Notes: generated by a model from the letters alone, not told the origin. Shown: positions 50,575 to 61,236, counted from the stretch's first letter. The stretch: 64,000 nt of DNA from Chryseobacterium sp. 18061 (GCA_902706205.1 CACSKA010000003.1:1-64000); one strand, 5' to 3'. Made by a program: numbers and translations.

Positions 50575-52386
50575 ATGAATCCTGCATTGTTACGCGTAAC
50601 AAATCGTATTGTTGAGCGCTCTAAAGAAACCCGTCGCGCCTACCTCGCCCGCATCAATCAGGCCAAATCTGACACTGTCCAGCGCTCACGCCTGGCCTGC
50701 GGTAACCTGGCGCATGGCTTTGCGGCCTGCCAGCCGGATGACAAAGCATCGCTGAAAAGCATGCTGCGTAACAACATCGCCATCATCACCTCGTATAACG
50801 ATATGCTTTCCGCGCACCAGCCATACGAGCACTACCCGGACGTTATCCGCCAAGCGCTGCATGGCGTGAATGCGGTAGCTCAGGTCGCCGGTGGCGTGCC
50901 CGCAATGTGCGATGGCGTCACGCAGGGTCAGGACGGAATGGAGCTGTCGCTGCTGAGCCGCGAAGTGATCGCCATGTCAGCGGCCGTTGGGTTGTCTCAC
51001 AATATGTTTGACGGTGCGCTGTATCTCGGCGTGTGCGACAAAATCGTCCCTGGTCTGGCCATGGCGGCGCTGTCATTTGGTCATCTGCCGTCGATCTTCA
51101 TTCCATCAGGCCCGATGTCCAGCGGTCTGCCGAACAAAGAAAAAGTGCACATTCGCCAGCTGTTTGCCGAAGGCAAAGTTGACCGCACGGCACTGCTGGA
51201 ATCGGAAGCTGCGTCTTATCACGCGCCGGGCACCTGCACGTTCTACGGCACCGCCAACACCAACCAGATGGTTATCGAATTTATGGGCATGCAGCTGCCG
51301 GGATCCTCGTTCGTACATCCGGATGCGCCAATGCGTGAAGCGCTGACCGCTGCCGCCGCTCGCCAGGTGACCCGCATGACCGGCAACGGTAATGAATGGA
51401 TGCCGCTCGGAAAAATGATCGACGAGAAGGCGGTGGTTAATGGGATCGTGGCGCTGCTGGCGACCGGTGGTTCTACCAACCACACGATGCATCTGGTGGC
51501 GATGGCACGCGCTGCGGGCATTATCATCAACTGGGATGACTTCTCTGATATTTCCGACGTTGTGCCGCTGATGGCGCGTCTGTACCCGAACGGCCCGGCT
51601 GATATCAACCATTTCCAGGCTGCGGGTGGCGTACCGGTGCTGGTGCGTGAACTGCTGAAAGGCGGCCTGCTGCACGAAGACGTAGAAACCGTTGCCGGTC
51701 ATGGACTGTCTCGCTACACCATGGAACCGTGGCTGAATAACGGCGAGCTGGACTGGCGCGACGGTGCGCAGGCATCGCTGGATGAGGCGGTCATTGCCAC
51801 TATTGATAAACCGTTCTCCCATCATGGCGGCACTAAAGTGCTGAGTGGCAACCTCGGTCGCGCGGTGATGAAGACTTCCGCCGTGCCGCTTGAAAACCAA
51901 ATTATCGAAGCGCCGGCGGTAGTATTTGAGAGTCAGCATGACGTGCTGCCTGCCTTCGAAGCGGGTCTGTTGGACAAAGATTGCGTGGTTGTCGTACGTC
52001 TTCAGGGACCAAAAGCTAACGGCATGCCAGAATTGCATAAACTTATGCCGCCATTAGGTGTATTATTGGACCGTTGTTTCAAAATTGCATTGGTCACCGA
52101 TGGACGGCTTTCTGGCGCATCCGGTAAAGTGCCTTCAGCTATCCACGTCACGCCTGAAGCGTACGACGGCGGGCTGCTGGCAAAAGTCCATGACGGCGAT
52201 ATGATCCGCGTGAATGGACAAACCGGCGAGCTGACGCTGCTGGTGGATGAAGCCGAACTGGCCGCCCGCAAACCGCATTTACCTGACCTGAGCGCATCAC
52301 GGGTTGGGAGTGGTCGCGAACTGTTCAGTGCACTGCGCGAGAATCTTTCCGGTGCAGAGCAGGGCGCAACCTGCATCACTTTTTAA
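50575..52386 (+). CDS. edd: Phosphogluconate dehydratase
   Basis: A 603-residue iron-sulfur dehydratase (IlvD/Edd family), the E. coli length, that turns 6-phosphogluconate into 2-keto-3-deoxy-6-phosphogluconate. Cluster and active-site segments are visible: GGVPAMCDGVTQGQDGMELS (Cys ligand), HAPGTCTFYGTANTNQM, LATGGSTNHTMHLVA, and GRLSGASGKVPSAIHV. ATG 50575 follows GAGGAGCTTTT. eda follows after 39 bases. Some strands near 52030-52080 use rarer, A/T-rich codons than the rest, without breaking the frame. Confidence 0.98.
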   Translation: MNPALLRVTNRIVERSKETRRAYLARINQAKSDTVQRSRLACGNLAHGFAACQPDDKASLKSMLRNNIAIITSYNDMLSAHQPYEHYPDVIRQALHGVNAVAQVAGGVPAMCDGVTQGQDGMELSLLSREVIAMSAAVGLSHNMFDGALYLGVCDKIVPGLAMAALSFGHLPSIFIPSGPMSSGLPNKEKVHIRQLFAEGKVDRTALLESEAASYHAPGTCTFYGTANTNQMVIEFMGMQLPGSSFVHPDAPMREALTAAAARQVTRMTGNGNEWMPLGKMIDEKAVVNGIVALLATGGSTNHTMHLVAMARAAGIIINWDDFSDISDVVPLMARLYPNGPADINHFQAAGGVPVLVRELLKGGLLHEDVETVAGHGLSRYTMEPWLNNGELDWRDGAQASLDEAVIATIDKPFSHHGGTKVLSGNLGRAVMKTSAVPLENQIIEAPAVVFESQHDVLPAFEAGLLDKDCVVVVRLQGPKANGMPELHKLMPPLGVLLDRCFKIALVTDGRLSGASGKVPSAIHVTPEAYDGGLLAKVHDGDMIRVNGQTGELTLLVDEAELAARKPHLPDLSASRVGSGRELFSALRENLSGAEQGATCITF

Positions 52387-52425
52387 TACGACGAAATTAC
52401 TCATTCTGGCGAGAGAAAAACTCTG

Positions 52426-53064
52426 ATGAAAAACTGGAAAACAAGTGCAGAAGCAATCCTGACCAACGGCCCGGTTGTCCCGGTTATCGTTGTTAACAAA
52501 GTGGAACACGCTGTACCGATGGCGAAAGCGCTGGTCGCGGGTGGCGTGCGCGTACTGGAAGTGACTCTGCGTACCGCGTGCGCCATGGACGCTATCCGCG
52601 CCATAGCTAAAGAAGTGCCAGAGGCTATTGTCGGTGCCGGTACCGTGACCAACGTTCAGCAGCTGAAAGAAGTGGCCGAAGCGGGCGCGCAGTTTGCTAT
52701 CAGCCCGGGTCTGACCGAGCCGCTGCTGAAAGCTGCGACTGAAGGCACTATTCCACTGATCCCAGGTATCAGCACCGTATCTGAACTGATGCTGGGCATG
52801 GACTACGGTCTGAAAGAATTCAAATTCTTCCCGGCAGAAGCTAATGGCGGCACCAAAGCGTTGCAGGCGATTGCAGGTCCGTTCGCGCATATCCGTTTCT
52901 GCCCGACAGGTGGTATCTCTCCGGCGAACTATCGCGATTATCTGGCGCTAAAAAGCGTACTGTGCATCGGTGGTTCATGGCTGGTTCCAACGGATGCGCT
53001 GGAGAGTGGTGATTACGATCGCATCACCAAAATTGCGCGCGAAGCTGTAGAAGGCGCGAAGTAA
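52426..53064 (+). CDS. eda: KDPG/KHG aldolase
   Basis: A 212-residue class I aldolase (TIM barrel) that splits 2-keto-3-deoxy-6-phosphogluconate into pyruvate and glyceraldehyde 3-phosphate. It has [19 protein letters not shown], the catalytic Glu in [10 protein letters not shown], and the Schiff-base Lys in [25 protein letters not shown] is the phosphate-binding loop. It is the partner of edd in one operon; a strong terminator follows. It also serves the galacturonate branch, a sensible partner for the rhiTN locus. Confidence 0.97.
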   Translation: MKNWKTSAEAILTNGPVVPVIVVNKVEHAVPMAKALVAGGVRVLEVTLRTACAMDAIRAIAKEVPEAIVGAGTVTNVQQLKEVAEAGAQFAISPGLTEPLLKAATEGTIPLIPGISTVSELMLGMDYGLKEFKFFPAEANGGTKALQAIAGPFAHIRFCPTGGISPANYRDYLALKSVLCIGGSWLVPTDALESGDYDRITKIAREAVEGAK

Positions 53065-53107
53065 GACTTATTTGCCGGACGTGACATTTGCCCGGCGAAA
53101 TGAAGAT

Positions 53108-53144
53108 AAAGGTGGGAGTGCGCATGCGCCTCCCGCCTTTTTTT
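53108..53144. terminator. Terminator between eda and purT
   Basis: Stem AAAGGTGGGAG / CTCCCGCCTTT around GCGCATGCGC-like sequence, followed by seven T. It also lies at the end of the convergent purT, whose stop codon touches the T run. Confidence 0.88.
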
Positions 53145-54321
53145 ATCCTTTAACGACGACGGCGGCGACCGTGGCTTTCGCCCGTTCAACCGCTGTTTCG
53201 ACGTCATCAGCCGTTGCCAGTGCCACGCCCAGGCGACGCGAACCTTCGATTTCCGGTTTGCCAAACAAACGCAGCTGAACGCCAGCCCCGACAGCGGCTT
53301 CCACGTTACCAAAACTGACGTTGCTGCTGGTTAACTGCGGCAGAATGACGGCCGAAGCGGATGGGCCGTACTGGCGGATCGCACCTATCGGCAAGCCCAG
53401 AAACGCACGGACGTGCAGCGCGAACTCGGACAAGTCCTGCGAAATCAACGTAACCATGCCGGTATCATGAGGGCGCGGTGACACTTCGCTGAAAATCACT
53501 TCATCGCCACAGACGAACAGCTCAACGCCAAACAGGCCATAGCCGCCGAGCGCCAGGACCACATCACGGGCGACGGCTTCGGCACGCTCGAGCGCCAGCG
53601 GACTCATCCGCTGTGGCTGCCATGATTCGCGATAGTCGCCGTCTTCCTGACGATGACCGACCGGGGCGCAGAAATGTACGCCGTCTACGGCGCTGACGGT
53701 CAGGAGCGTGATTTCAAAATCAAAGTTCACCACGCCTTCGACGATCACTCGTCCCGCCCCCGCCCGGCCACCCTGTTGGGCATATTGCCATGCGGCTGAG
53801 AGCTGTTCTTCGCTACGGATAAAGCTCTGGCCTTTGCCGGATGAGCTCATCACCGGTTTGATGATGCAGGGCAGCCCGATTTCGCTGACGGCGTCGCGGA
53901 AGCTCTGTTCGCTGTCGGCAAAACGGAAACTGGAGGTTGGAAGTTTGAGTTCTTCTGCAGCCAGGCGGCGAATGCCTTCTCGATTCATAGTGAGCTTTGT
54001 CGCGCGGGCGCAGGGCACTACGTGCTGACCGGCCTTTTCCAGTTCAATCAGCATCTCGGTGGCGATGGCTTCGATTTCTGGCACGATAAAGTCGGGTTTT
54101 TCCTGCTCAACCAGCGCCTTCAACGCCTGGCCATCCAGCATATTAATGACGTGGCTGCGATGGGCAACGTGCATCGCCGGTGCATCCGCATAGCGATCGA
54201 CGGCAATCACTTCGATACCCAGACGCTGGCATTCAATGGCCACTTCTTTACCCAGCTCACCAGAGCCCAATAACATCACGCGGGTTGCCGCCGGACGCAG
54301 CGCTGTGCCTAGTACAGTCAT
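53143..54321 (-). CDS. purT: Formate-dependent phosphoribosylglycinamide formyltransferase
   Basis: A 392-residue ATP-grasp enzyme, the E. coli length, that formylates GAR with formate and ATP in purine synthesis. The N-terminal domain has [16 protein letters not shown]. The ATP-grasp core shows [15 protein letters not shown] and [26 protein letters not shown] (active-site Glu and Asn/Arg region, in part). A PurR box lies 39-54 bases upstream of the start. It converges with eda on a shared terminator. Confidence 0.97.
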   Translation of the reverse strand: MTVLGTALRPAATRVMLLGSGELGKEVAIECQRLGIEVIAVDRYADAPAMHVAHRSHVINMLDGQALKALVEQEKPDFIVPEIEAIATEMLIELEKAGQHVVPCARATKLTMNREGIRRLAAEELKLPTSSFRFADSEQSFRDAVSEIGLPCIIKPVMSSSGKGQSFIRSEEQLSAAWQYAQQGGRAGAGRVIVEGVVNFDFEITLLTVSAVDGVHFCAPVGHRQEDGDYRESWQPQRMSPLALERAEAVARDVVLALGGYGLFGVELFVCGDEVIFSEVSPRPHDTGMVTLISQDLSEFALHVRAFLGLPIGAIRQYGPSASAVILPQLTSSNVSFGNVEAAVGAGVQLRLFGKPEIEGSRRLGVALATADDVETAVERAKATVAAVVVKG

Positions 54322-54359
54322 ATCGAAATTCCACAGTAAAAAAATGGACGTCAGTATAT

Positions 54360-54375
54360 ACGAAAACGTTTGCGT
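54360..54375. promoter_or_regulatory. PurR box of purT
   Basis: ACGAAAACGTTTGCGT differs at one position from the ideal palindrome ACGCAAACGTTTGCGT. It lies 39 bases upstream of the purT start, where purine-loaded PurR would repress. Confidence 0.9.
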
Positions 54376-54478
54376 CTGTCTCGGATGAGAAACGACGTGA
54401 TAAATAACAGGTGCTTACTTGCGTTGTTAGTGATTTGTACCATGCTTTTTAGGGTTATCAGGCGCGAGAGACATTCAT

Positions 54479-54826
54479 ATGAAAAAGAGAACAGCAATGA
54501 CGGCAGTTTTGCTGCTGATGAGTAGCGTTGCGGCACACGCAGCCAGTGAGAAAACGGTGTCATTTAGCAAGTGTAAAGGCCAGGACGCCGATGGCATTGC
54601 CGCCAAGGTGAAACAGGATTACACCCAGAACCGAATTAATCAGTGGGCTGATGATCAGAAAACGCTGGGACAGGCCGATCCCGTTGCGTGGGTTAATATC
54701 CATGATGTGACCGGGAAAAATGAAAAATGGAAAGTGCCGCTCACGGTGCGCGGCTCAAATACCGATTTGCATTACGTCGTGACAGTGGATTGTGTAGCAG
54801 GAAACGCCACCTATCACGCGCAGTAA
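54479..54826 (+). CDS. yebF: Secreted protein YebF
   Basis: A 115-residue exported protein with a signal peptide (about residues 1-21, [12 protein letters not shown]). The mature part has two Cys (FSKCKGQ and VDCVAGN) and the conserved [18 protein letters not shown]. In E. coli YebF reaches the culture medium through the outer membrane porins; some YebF/Cmi relatives are colicin M immunity proteins, and the shared fold suggests common descent. In E. coli yebG lies next to it; no yebG is found here. It starts after a 157-base gap from purT, divergently. Confidence 0.88.
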   Translation: MKKRTAMTAVLLLMSSVAAHAASEKTVSFSKCKGQDADGIAAKVKQDYTQNRINQWADDQKTLGQADPVAWVNIHDVTGKNEKWKVPLTVRGSNTDLHYVVTVDCVAGNATYHAQ

Positions 54827-54911
54827 TTTTCGGATCTTTAGCCAGACCAGACGTTTCCTGACATCGGCTCGCTTAGGCTGAGAGCATTCATCTCAGTATG
54901 GCGAGGATAAA

Positions 54912-55565
54912 ATGGCAAACTGGTTAAATCAGATTCAATCCCTTCTCGGTCAATCATCGTCTTCTGCTCAGCCATCCGGCGAGCAGGGACTCAGTAAACT
55001 GCTGGTTCCCGGCGCGCTCGGTGGTCTTGCCGGGCTGCTGGTGTCCAGCAAATCATCGCGCAAACTGCTGACAAAATACGGAACCGGTGCGTTGCTTGTC
55101 GGCGGCGGGGCGGTAGCGGGCAGCGTGTTGTGGAACAAGTACAAAGATAAAATTCGTACGGCGCATCAGGGTGAACCACAGTACGGGCAGCAGACCAGTC
55201 CTGTAGATATGCGCACCGAGCGCCTGATCCTGGCGCTGGTGTTTGCCGCAAAAAGCGACGGGCATATCGATGATAAAGAACGGGCGGTGATTGATTCACA
55301 GCTGCGTGAAGCGGGCGTGGAAGCGCAGGGGCGTCAGCTGGTGGAGAAAGCGATCGCCCAACCGTTGGATCCGCAACTGCTGGCCAAAGACGTGCGCAAT
55401 GAAGAGGAAGCGCTCGAACTTTATTTCCTGAGCTGCGCGGCTATCGATGTCGATCACTTTATGGAACGTAGCTATTTGAACGCGCTCGGCGATGCGCTGA
55501 ATATTCCGCAAGAGGTGCGGGAAGGCATTGAGGCCGATTTAAAGGCGCAAAAACAGGCACTTTAA
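54912..55565 (+). CDS. yebE: YebE family inner-membrane protein (DUF533)
   Basis: A 217-residue protein. The N-terminal half has Gly-rich hydrophobic segments ([29 protein letters not shown]). The C-terminal half resembles a TerB-like helical domain: [24 protein letters not shown] with an acidic metal-like loop, and [20 protein letters not shown]. Envelope stress (Cpx) control is known for E. coli yebE; I see no certain CpxR box here. ATG 54912 with GGCGAGGATAAA upstream. It lies between yebF and ptrB as in E. coli. Confidence 0.9.
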   Translation: MANWLNQIQSLLGQSSSSAQPSGEQGLSKLLVPGALGGLAGLLVSSKSSRKLLTKYGTGALLVGGGAVAGSVLWNKYKDKIRTAHQGEPQYGQQTSPVDMRTERLILALVFAAKSDGHIDDKERAVIDSQLREAGVEAQGRQLVEKAIAQPLDPQLLAKDVRNEEEALELYFLSCAAIDVDHFMERSYLNALGDALNIPQEVREGIEADLKAQKQAL

Positions 55566-55645
55566 CCTCAAGTTGGCATGTTTCGCTTGCATCGCTCTGC
55601 ACATTTGCCACCCTTAGGGTAGGTAACTTGCAGAAGAACAACGAC

Positions 55646-57706
55646 ATGCCACCAAAAGCAAAACGCATTCCCCACACCATGACGCTTCATGGTGATACCC
55701 GGGTCGACAACTACTACTGGCTGCGTGACGACGACCGCACACAACCCGCAGTGCTCGACTATCTGAAGCAGGAAAACGACTATGGCCGCGAGGTCATGGC
55801 GTTGCAGCAAAACCTGCAGGACAAAATCCTGAAGGAGATTGTTGACCGCATTCCACAGCGTGAAGTCTCTGCGCCCTACAGCAAAAATGGCTATCGCTAC
55901 CGGCAGATTTACGAGCCAGGCTGCGAGTACGCGATTTATCAGCGTCAGTCCGTGCAGAAAGAAGAGTGGGACACTTGGGAAGTGCTGCTCGACAGCAATC
56001 AGCGCGCGGCGCATAGCGAGTTCTATACACTTGGTGCGTTAGGTATTTCGCCGGATAACGCGCTGATGGCGCTGACGGAAGACTATCTCTCGCGTCGCCA
56101 GTATGGCCTGCGCATCCGCAGCCTGGAAAACGATAACTGGTATCCGGAGACCCTGGAAAACGTCGAGCCGGGCTTTGTCTGGGGCAATGATTCGCAAACT
56201 CTGTACTACGTGCGTAAACATCCGACGACGCTGCTGCCGCATCAGGTGTGGCGGCATACGGTGGGTATGCCTGTCACCGCCGATGAACTGGTATACGAAG
56301 AGAAGGACGATACTTTTTACGTCAGCCTGCACAAAACCAGCTCGAAGCATTACGTGATTATTCATCTGGCCAGCGCTACTACCAGCGAAGTGCTGTTGCT
56401 GGATGCTGAACTGCCTGATGCTCAGCCGCTGCGTTTCCTGGCGCGTCGCAAAGATCACGAATACAGCGTCGATCATTTCCAGCATAACTTCTATTTACGC
56501 TCCAACCGCGAAGGTAAAAACTTTGGTCTTTATCGCTCACCTGTGCGTGATGAAAGCCGTTGGGAAGCGCTGATCCCTCCGCGCGATGAAGTGATGCTCG
56601 AAGGTTTTACCCTGTTTACCGACTGGCTGGTGGTCGAAGAGCGCCAGCACGGCCTGAGCAGCCTACGGCAGATCAATCGTAAAACCCGGGATTCCACCGG
56701 GATTGCATTTGACGATCCGGCGTATGTGACCTGGCTTGCATATAATCCGGAGCCCGATACCGCGCGCCTGCGTTACGGTTATTCCTCGATGACGACGCCG
56801 GACACCTTGTTTGAGCTGAACATGGACACCGGCGAACGTACGGTGCTGAAGCAGCAGGAAGTGAAGGGCTTCGATGCCAGTCGCTATCGCAGCGAGCATC
56901 TGTGGGTCAAAGCGTGTGACGGCGCAGAAGTACCGGTTTCACTGGTTTATCATCGCGAACATTTCCGCAATGGGAACAATCCGCTGCTGGTGTACGGTTA
57001 CGGCTCATACGGCGCCAGCATGGATGCGGATTTCAGCAGCAGTCGTCTGAGCCTGCTCGACCGTGGCTTCGTGTTTGCCATCGCCCATGTTCGCGGCGGT
57101 GGGGAATTAGGCCAGCAGTGGTACGAAGACGGCAAATTCCTGATGAAGAACAACACCTTCAACGATTATCTTGATGTTTGCGATGCACTACTGGCGCAGG
57201 GCTACGGCAATCCTGAGCTTTGTTATGGGATGGGCGGTAGCGCAGGTGGAATGCTGATGGGCACCGTTATCAACCAGCGCCCGGAGCTGTTCCACGGGGT
57301 GATTGCTCAGGTGCCGTTTGTCGATGTGGTGACGACGATGCTCGATGAGTCGATCCCGCTGACCACCGGTGAGTTTGAGGAGTGGGGCAACCCACAGGAG
57401 CCTGAGTATTATCACTATATGAAAGGTTACAGCCCGTATGACAACGTTGTAAAAAAAGCCTATCCGCACCTGCTGGTCACCACCGGTCTGCATGATTCTC
57501 AGGTGCAATACTGGGAACCGGCCAAATGGGTGGCGAAGCTCAGGGAGCTGAAAACTGACGATAATCTGCTGCTGTTGTGTACTGATATGGATTCCGGGCA
57601 CGGCGGGAAATCGGGGCGCTTCAAAAGCTATGAAGGTGTGGCGCTGGAGTTCACATTCCTGATTGCGCTGGCCCAGGGTACGCTGCCGGGCCAGGCATCA
57701 CGCTAG
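55646..57706 (+). CDS. ptrB: Oligopeptidase B
   Basis: A 686-residue serine peptidase of the prolyl oligopeptidase family, the E. coli length, that cuts short peptides after Lys or Arg. An N-terminal seven-blade propeller is followed by the hydrolase domain with the nucleophile motif [12 protein letters not shown], the Asp in [11 protein letters not shown] and the His in [13 protein letters not shown]. The start chosen is the ATG at 55646 ([15 protein letters not shown]); a TTG six codons earlier is less likely. Its TAG ends on the base directly before the exoX stop codon of the other strand. Confidence 0.95.
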   Translation: MPPKAKRIPHTMTLHGDTRVDNYYWLRDDDRTQPAVLDYLKQENDYGREVMALQQNLQDKILKEIVDRIPQREVSAPYSKNGYRYRQIYEPGCEYAIYQRQSVQKEEWDTWEVLLDSNQRAAHSEFYTLGALGISPDNALMALTEDYLSRRQYGLRIRSLENDNWYPETLENVEPGFVWGNDSQTLYYVRKHPTTLLPHQVWRHTVGMPVTADELVYEEKDDTFYVSLHKTSSKHYVIIHLASATTSEVLLLDAELPDAQPLRFLARRKDHEYSVDHFQHNFYLRSNREGKNFGLYRSPVRDESRWEALIPPRDEVMLEGFTLFTDWLVVEERQHGLSSLRQINRKTRDSTGIAFDDPAYVTWLAYNPEPDTARLRYGYSSMTTPDTLFELNMDTGERTVLKQQEVKGFDASRYRSEHLWVKACDGAEVPVSLVYHREHFRNGNNPLLVYGYGSYGASMDADFSSSRLSLLDRGFVFAIAHVRGGGELGQQWYEDGKFLMKNNTFNDYLDVCDALLAQGYGNPELCYGMGGSAGGMLMGTVINQRPELFHGVIAQVPFVDVVTTMLDESIPLTTGEFEEWGNPQEPEYYHYMKGYSPYDNVVKKAYPHLLVTTGLHDSQVQYWEPAKWVAKLRELKTDDNLLLLCTDMDSGHGGKSGRFKSYEGVALEFTFLIALAQGTLPGQASR

Positions 57707-58366
57707 CTATTCGCCAAGCCAGTGCTTGAGGGTTAAGCGCAGTTCCGGGCTCATCGAATTGAGATTATTGAATAACCAGCGGAGGTAGCCGGGATCTTTC
57801 TCGGCCACTTCTGATACTGGCTTCCCGCGGTATTTGCCGAAGGTGAAGGTGGTCATCAGTGCCGGGCGCCCGGTGATATCGGCCATCTGATCGGCGTTCC
57901 AGCCGGAGACATTCATAATATCAATCAGCAATGCGGCGGTAATGTAGCAGTCATACAGCGCCCGGTGATGATGCAGGCCGGGCGGGGTGGTGACGTTCAG
58001 CTTGCGTGATTTGTAGAGCGCCATGTTGCTGTACTTGATACCCGGCCACAGGCGACGGGCCAGTTTCATGGTGCAAATCCACTCGCCGTTCATTTCTGGC
58101 AAGACGCGGCGGTCGAAGCTGGCGTTGTGCGCCACGTACCAGGTGCTGCCCTGATAATGCGGTACCACGTCCTCAATCCACGGCTTATCAGCGACCATTT
58201 CTTCGGTGATGCGATGGATGGCCATCGCCTGCGGGCTGATCGGTCTGTCCGGGCGCACGAGATGGCTCATGGGGTTGGTTATCTTGCCGTCAACGATGTC
58301 CACCGAGGCGATTTCAACCACGCCTCCCTGTAAATCGCAGGTTTCCGTATCGATAACGCGTAACAT
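57707..58366 (-). CDS. exoX: Exodeoxyribonuclease X
   Basis: A 219-residue DnaQ-like 3'-5' exonuclease of the DEDDh type: RVIDTETCDLQGG (first Asp, Glu), WYVAHNASFDRRVLP (Asp), and LHHHRALYDCYITA (His, Asp). It takes part in mismatch repair and UV repair. A C-terminal segment with FGKYRGKPVSEVAEKDPGYLRWL resembles a small nucleic acid-binding module. The start at 58366 (LRVIDTETC) gives nearly the E. coli length (220); the open frame goes 24 codons further without homology. It is read from the same strand as yobB and holE. Confidence 0.94.
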   Translation of the reverse strand: MLRVIDTETCDLQGGVVEIASVDIVDGKITNPMSHLVRPDRPISPQAMAIHRITEEMVADKPWIEDVVPHYQGSTWYVAHNASFDRRVLPEMNGEWICTMKLARRLWPGIKYSNMALYKSRKLNVTTPPGLHHHRALYDCYITAALLIDIMNVSGWNADQMADITGRPALMTTFTFGKYRGKPVSEVAEKDPGYLRWLFNNLNSMSPELRLTLKHWLGE

Positions 58367-58394
58367 TGTGCTCTCCCGGCTGAAAAGAGGCAGG

Positions 58395-59087
58395 TTATGC
58401 GCCACAGCGGCTTTCGTCAATGGCGCAAAGGCTTTCACGCAGCGGAATGATGTCGCCTTCCCAGCCGCCTTCGTATTTGCGACCTGTCAGCAAAAGGTCT
58501 CCGCTGTCGGCACGCACAATCAACTGACCGTGTTCATCCCACAGTGCGCTTCCCACGGCGTAGTTTGATTTTAATACCGCGATGGCGTAGCGGTGGGCCA
58601 GGCGCTGAAGCTGTTGTACTGACTGCTGTTGCTGAAATTCACAGGTACAGGTGCCGGTGGCCAGCAGCGTGGCATTCGGGTCGAGTTCGATAGCGTCGGC
58701 TTCGGGAGCCAGCACGCTAATGTGCAGCGTCTTTGGCGTCAGGCAGGTGCCCTGACCCTGATGCAGTGTAAGCGGTGCGGATGCGCCGGGCACAAAAATA
58801 GCCACGCCCTTTTGACGGTCGCCGTTCATGTCGACCGGTAAACCAGCAATGATTGTCATCCCGTGACGTTTCGCCGCAACACAAAGCGGTAGCAGGAGTG
58901 CATCTGTGGGGGTGGGGGAGAGGGGGGAATCGGTATCCGGCCCAGTCAGCGACATTTCCGGGAACACAATCAGCTGGCAGGTAAGCTTTGCCGCTGCTTC
59001 AATAAAACGCAAATGATGGTCAATGTTTTCCGCAACGCTCCTGTTGCGGGCCGTGTACTGTGCAGCAGCAATCGTCCATGCAGGCAT
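58395..59087 (-). CDS. yobB: Carbon-nitrogen hydrolase (nitrilase) family protein
   Basis: A 230-residue protein. The N-terminal half fits the nitrilase superfamily: TIAAAQYTARNRSVAENI, and LIVFPEMSLTGPD with the first catalytic Glu. The usual catalytic Cys context (roughly ICYD followed by FPE) is not visible; the central part reads GTCTCEFQQQQSVQQLQRLA instead. The C-terminal part (VLKSNYAVGSALWDEHGQLIVRADSGDLLL, cited as a region) fits the family end. Activity is therefore uncertain. It is placed by synteny as yobB, between exoX and holE; the sequence itself is less conserved than its neighbours. Confidence 0.75.
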   Translation of the reverse strand: MPAWTIAAAQYTARNRSVAENIDHHLRFIEAAAKLTCQLIVFPEMSLTGPDTDSPLSPTPTDALLLPLCVAAKRHGMTIIAGLPVDMNGDRQKGVAIFVPGASAPLTLHQGQGTCLTPKTLHISVLAPEADAIELDPNATLLATGTCTCEFQQQQSVQQLQRLAHRYAIAVLKSNYAVGSALWDEHGQLIVRADSGDLLLTGRKYEGGWEGDIIPLRESLCAIDESRCGA

Positions 59088-59195
59088 AGTGGCTTCCTTA
59101 TCACTTTCCCTGACTCAGAGTCCCTGAGTCATACTTGAGTATTTTCTCAAGATTGTAGCAGTGGTAGTGTAAGGAAGTGTAACAGTCAGTAATTC

Positions 59196-59426
59196 TTACT
59201 TCTGTTTTGGTTCGTACGGCAGACGGGACATGTTTACTGAAGCCAGTCGATGGGCGATCAGACGCTCGCGGAACCAGTCGCGAAGGTGCGTCGGCTGCTC
59301 ACGTTCCACCACTTCTGCCACGATCGGCATATTGTAGCGCTCTTTAAATGCAACCCCGGCGGCGGCCAAATCGACGTTAATTTTGTCCATCTCGTCCTGG
59401 GGAAGTTTTGCCAGATTGGTGTTCAT
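59196..59426 (-). CDS. holE: DNA polymerase III theta subunit
   Basis: A 76-residue protein, the E. coli length. [24 protein letters not shown] and [17 protein letters not shown] (both in part) are nearly identical to HolE. Theta binds the epsilon proofreading subunit and stabilises the polymerase core. The ATG at 59426 has AGGAGGAGCC upstream, a strong ribosome site. It lies between yobB and the divergent copC; E. coli has the same order. Confidence 0.95.
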   Translation of the reverse strand: MNTNLAKLPQDEMDKINVDLAAAGVAFKERYNMPIVAEVVEREQPTHLRDWFRERLIAHRLASVNMSRLPYEPKQK

Positions 59427-59555
59427 CGTAGGCTCCTCCTGATATCGGGCCTGAAAGTACTAAGAGTGTCGCGAAATAGCAAGACCAACGGCGGCGAATC
59501 TCGACGTAAACATTATACGGAGTTATTCTCTCACCCAGATATATAACAAAAGGGA

Positions 59556-59939
59556 ATGAAGAAAATGAACCGTATCGCCTCCCGCGCGCTGCGCACTGGT
59601 GTTTTCCTGACCTGCGTTTTAACCACTTCCGCGGCCTTCGCCCATGCTCATCTTAAACATCAATATCCTGCTGCTGACGCACAGGTCACGGCGGCTCCAC
59701 AGGCGCTGACACTCAACTTCTCCGAAGGGATTGAAGTAAAATTCAGTGGTATCACGCTGACGGGTCCGCAGCAGGCGCAGGTGCCTGTAGGCGCAGTGAA
59801 GCTCAATGAAAAAGACGACACCCAGATTATCGTCCCGGTCGAGCAGTCTCTTAAACCTGGCGATTATACCGTTGACTGGCATGTGGTGTCGGTGGATGGT
59901 CACAAAACCCAAGGCCAGTACCACTTTAGCGTGAAATAA
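59556..59939 (+). CDS. yobA: CopC-domain periplasmic copper-binding protein
   Basis: A 127-residue protein. The signal peptide ends at about residue 29 (TSAAFAHA), leaving a mature N-terminus HAHLKHQYPA in which the first His provides the Cu(II) site of CopC proteins. Later residues in WHVVSVDGHKTQGQY match the family's second His. It binds copper in the periplasm and probably hands it to the CopD membrane protein encoded 2 bases downstream. The start could also be the Met at codon 4. It is followed by copD (yebZ) and yebY as one operon, as in E. coli. Confidence 0.92.
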   Translation: MKKMNRIASRALRTGVFLTCVLTTSAAFAHAHLKHQYPAADAQVTAAPQALTLNFSEGIEVKFSGITLTGPQQAQVPVGAVKLNEKDDTQIIVPVEQSLKPGDYTVDWHVVSVDGHKTQGQYHFSVK

Positions 59940-59941
59940 CC

Positions 59942-60811
59942 GTGCTGGCGTCGGTGTATGTCGGGCTGCGAGGTCTGCATTTCATTGCCGTAATGCTCGC
60001 CTTCGGCTGCGCGCTGTATGGCGCCTGGTGGGCAACGCCCCAGCTGCGTCGGCTGATGATGCGACGCTTCTTGCCGTTTGTGCGCGTTGCGATGCTGGTG
60101 AACGCCGTCTCGGCAACGTTAATGCTAATGCTACAGGGCGGCCAAATGGGCAACGGCTGGGGCGATGTCCTGCAGCCTGATGTTTGGCTCGCCGTGGTGG
60201 GTACGCGCTTTGGCAGCGTCTGGCTGTGGCAAATTCTGCTGACGTGGATTGCACTGATTGTTGTTTGTCTGAAACCGCATCGGCTGGCACCGCTGCTGCT
60301 GATTCTGTGCATTGCACAATTTTTACTCATGGCGGGCGTAGGACACGCGGCGATGCGCGATGGCATTGTTGGCGGGTTGCAGCGGATGAATCATGCGGTG
60401 CACCTTCTGTGCGCGGGTGCCTGGTTTGGAGGCCTGCTGCCGTTCCTGTACTGCCTGCGCTTGGCGCAAGGGCCCTGGCGAATCTCGGCTATCAATACCA
60501 TGATGCGTTTTTCCCGCTGGGGCCATCTGGCGGTAATTGGGGTGATCCTGAGCGGCATGGCTAACGCCTGGCTGATTCAGGGGCAACTGGTGACGGATAC
60601 AGCCTATGGGCGTCTGCTGTTGGTGAAATGTGCGTTAGTGGTGTTGATGGTGGTAATCGCCCTCGCGAACAGGTATGTTCTGGTGCCGCGAATGGCGACA
60701 GACAGACAGCGCATACAGACGCTGTTTGTGCGCACTACACAGGCGGAAATGATTTTAGGGACTCTGGTGCTGGCGGCGGTAAGCTTCTTCGCAACGTGGG
60801 AACCGTTCTGA
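59942..60811 (+). CDS. yebZ: CopD family copper import membrane protein
   Basis: A 289-residue protein with about eight TM helices. [52 protein letters not shown] and [21 protein letters not shown] carry the His residues expected for copper handling. The start is the GTG at 59942, 2 bases after the copC stop, so translation is coupled. It probably brings copper through the inner membrane. yebY follows after 16 bases. Confidence 0.92.
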   Translation: MLASVYVGLRGLHFIAVMLAFGCALYGAWWATPQLRRLMMRRFLPFVRVAMLVNAVSATLMLMLQGGQMGNGWGDVLQPDVWLAVVGTRFGSVWLWQILLTWIALIVVCLKPHRLAPLLLILCIAQFLLMAGVGHAAMRDGIVGGLQRMNHAVHLLCAGAWFGGLLPFLYCLRLAQGPWRISAINTMMRFSRWGHLAVIGVILSGMANAWLIQGQLVTDTAYGRLLLVKCALVVLMVVIALANRYVLVPRMATDRQRIQTLFVRTTQAEMILGTLVLAAVSFFATWEPF

Positions 60812-60827
60812 ATTAAGTGGCAGAATC

Positions 60828-61166
60828 ATGAAAAAACTCGTTTTATCAATGTTGCTATTGGCAACAACTGGAACCGCACTGGCGGCGCCGAAGATTATCA
60901 CCGTCAGTCGTTTTGAGATGGGTAAAGAACAGTGGGCATTCAATCGTGAAGAGGTCATGCTGACCTGCCGTCCGGGCAATGCGCTGTATGCCATAAACCC
61001 AAGCACGCTGATGCAATATCCGCTGAATGAGGTTGCTGAGCAGGAAGTGAAGGAAGGGAAGAGCAACGCCCAGCCGATTTCTGTGATCCAGGTCGATGAT
61101 CCGGCGCATGAAGGCCAAAAGATGAGCCTGGAACCGTTTATCGCCCGCGCTGAAAAGCTCTGCTGA
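60828..61166 (+). CDS. yebY: YebY family exported protein (DUF2511)
   Basis: A 112-residue protein with a signal peptide (about residues 1-19, [10 protein letters not shown]). The mature part has two Cys ([15 protein letters not shown] and a C-terminal EKLC) that may pair. Function is unknown; the operon with copC and copD suggests a role in copper handling at the envelope. It is the last gene before a strong terminator and the sdsR sRNA gene. Confidence 0.92.
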   Translation: MKKLVLSMLLLATTGTALAAPKIITVSRFEMGKEQWAFNREEVMLTCRPGNALYAINPSTLMQYPLNEVAEQEVKEGKSNAQPISVIQVDDPAHEGQKMSLEPFIARAEKLC

Positions 61167-61195
61167 ACCGCAACGCTAACTGATTGACAGACAAT

Positions 61196-61236
61196 AAAAA
61201 ACCGCAAGTTTTCCAGATGGAAGCTTGCGGTTTTTT
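61196..61236 (+). terminator. Terminator after yebY
   Basis: Stem AAAAAACCGCAAG / CTTGCGGTTTTTT, 13 bases, with a 15-base partly paired loop. The long A and T arms make it effective in both directions. Confidence 0.92.

Noticed and set aside
51106..52038. 310-codon frame on the minus strand
   Set aside because: It is antisense to edd; no domain and rich in His/Arg/Gln as shadows often are.
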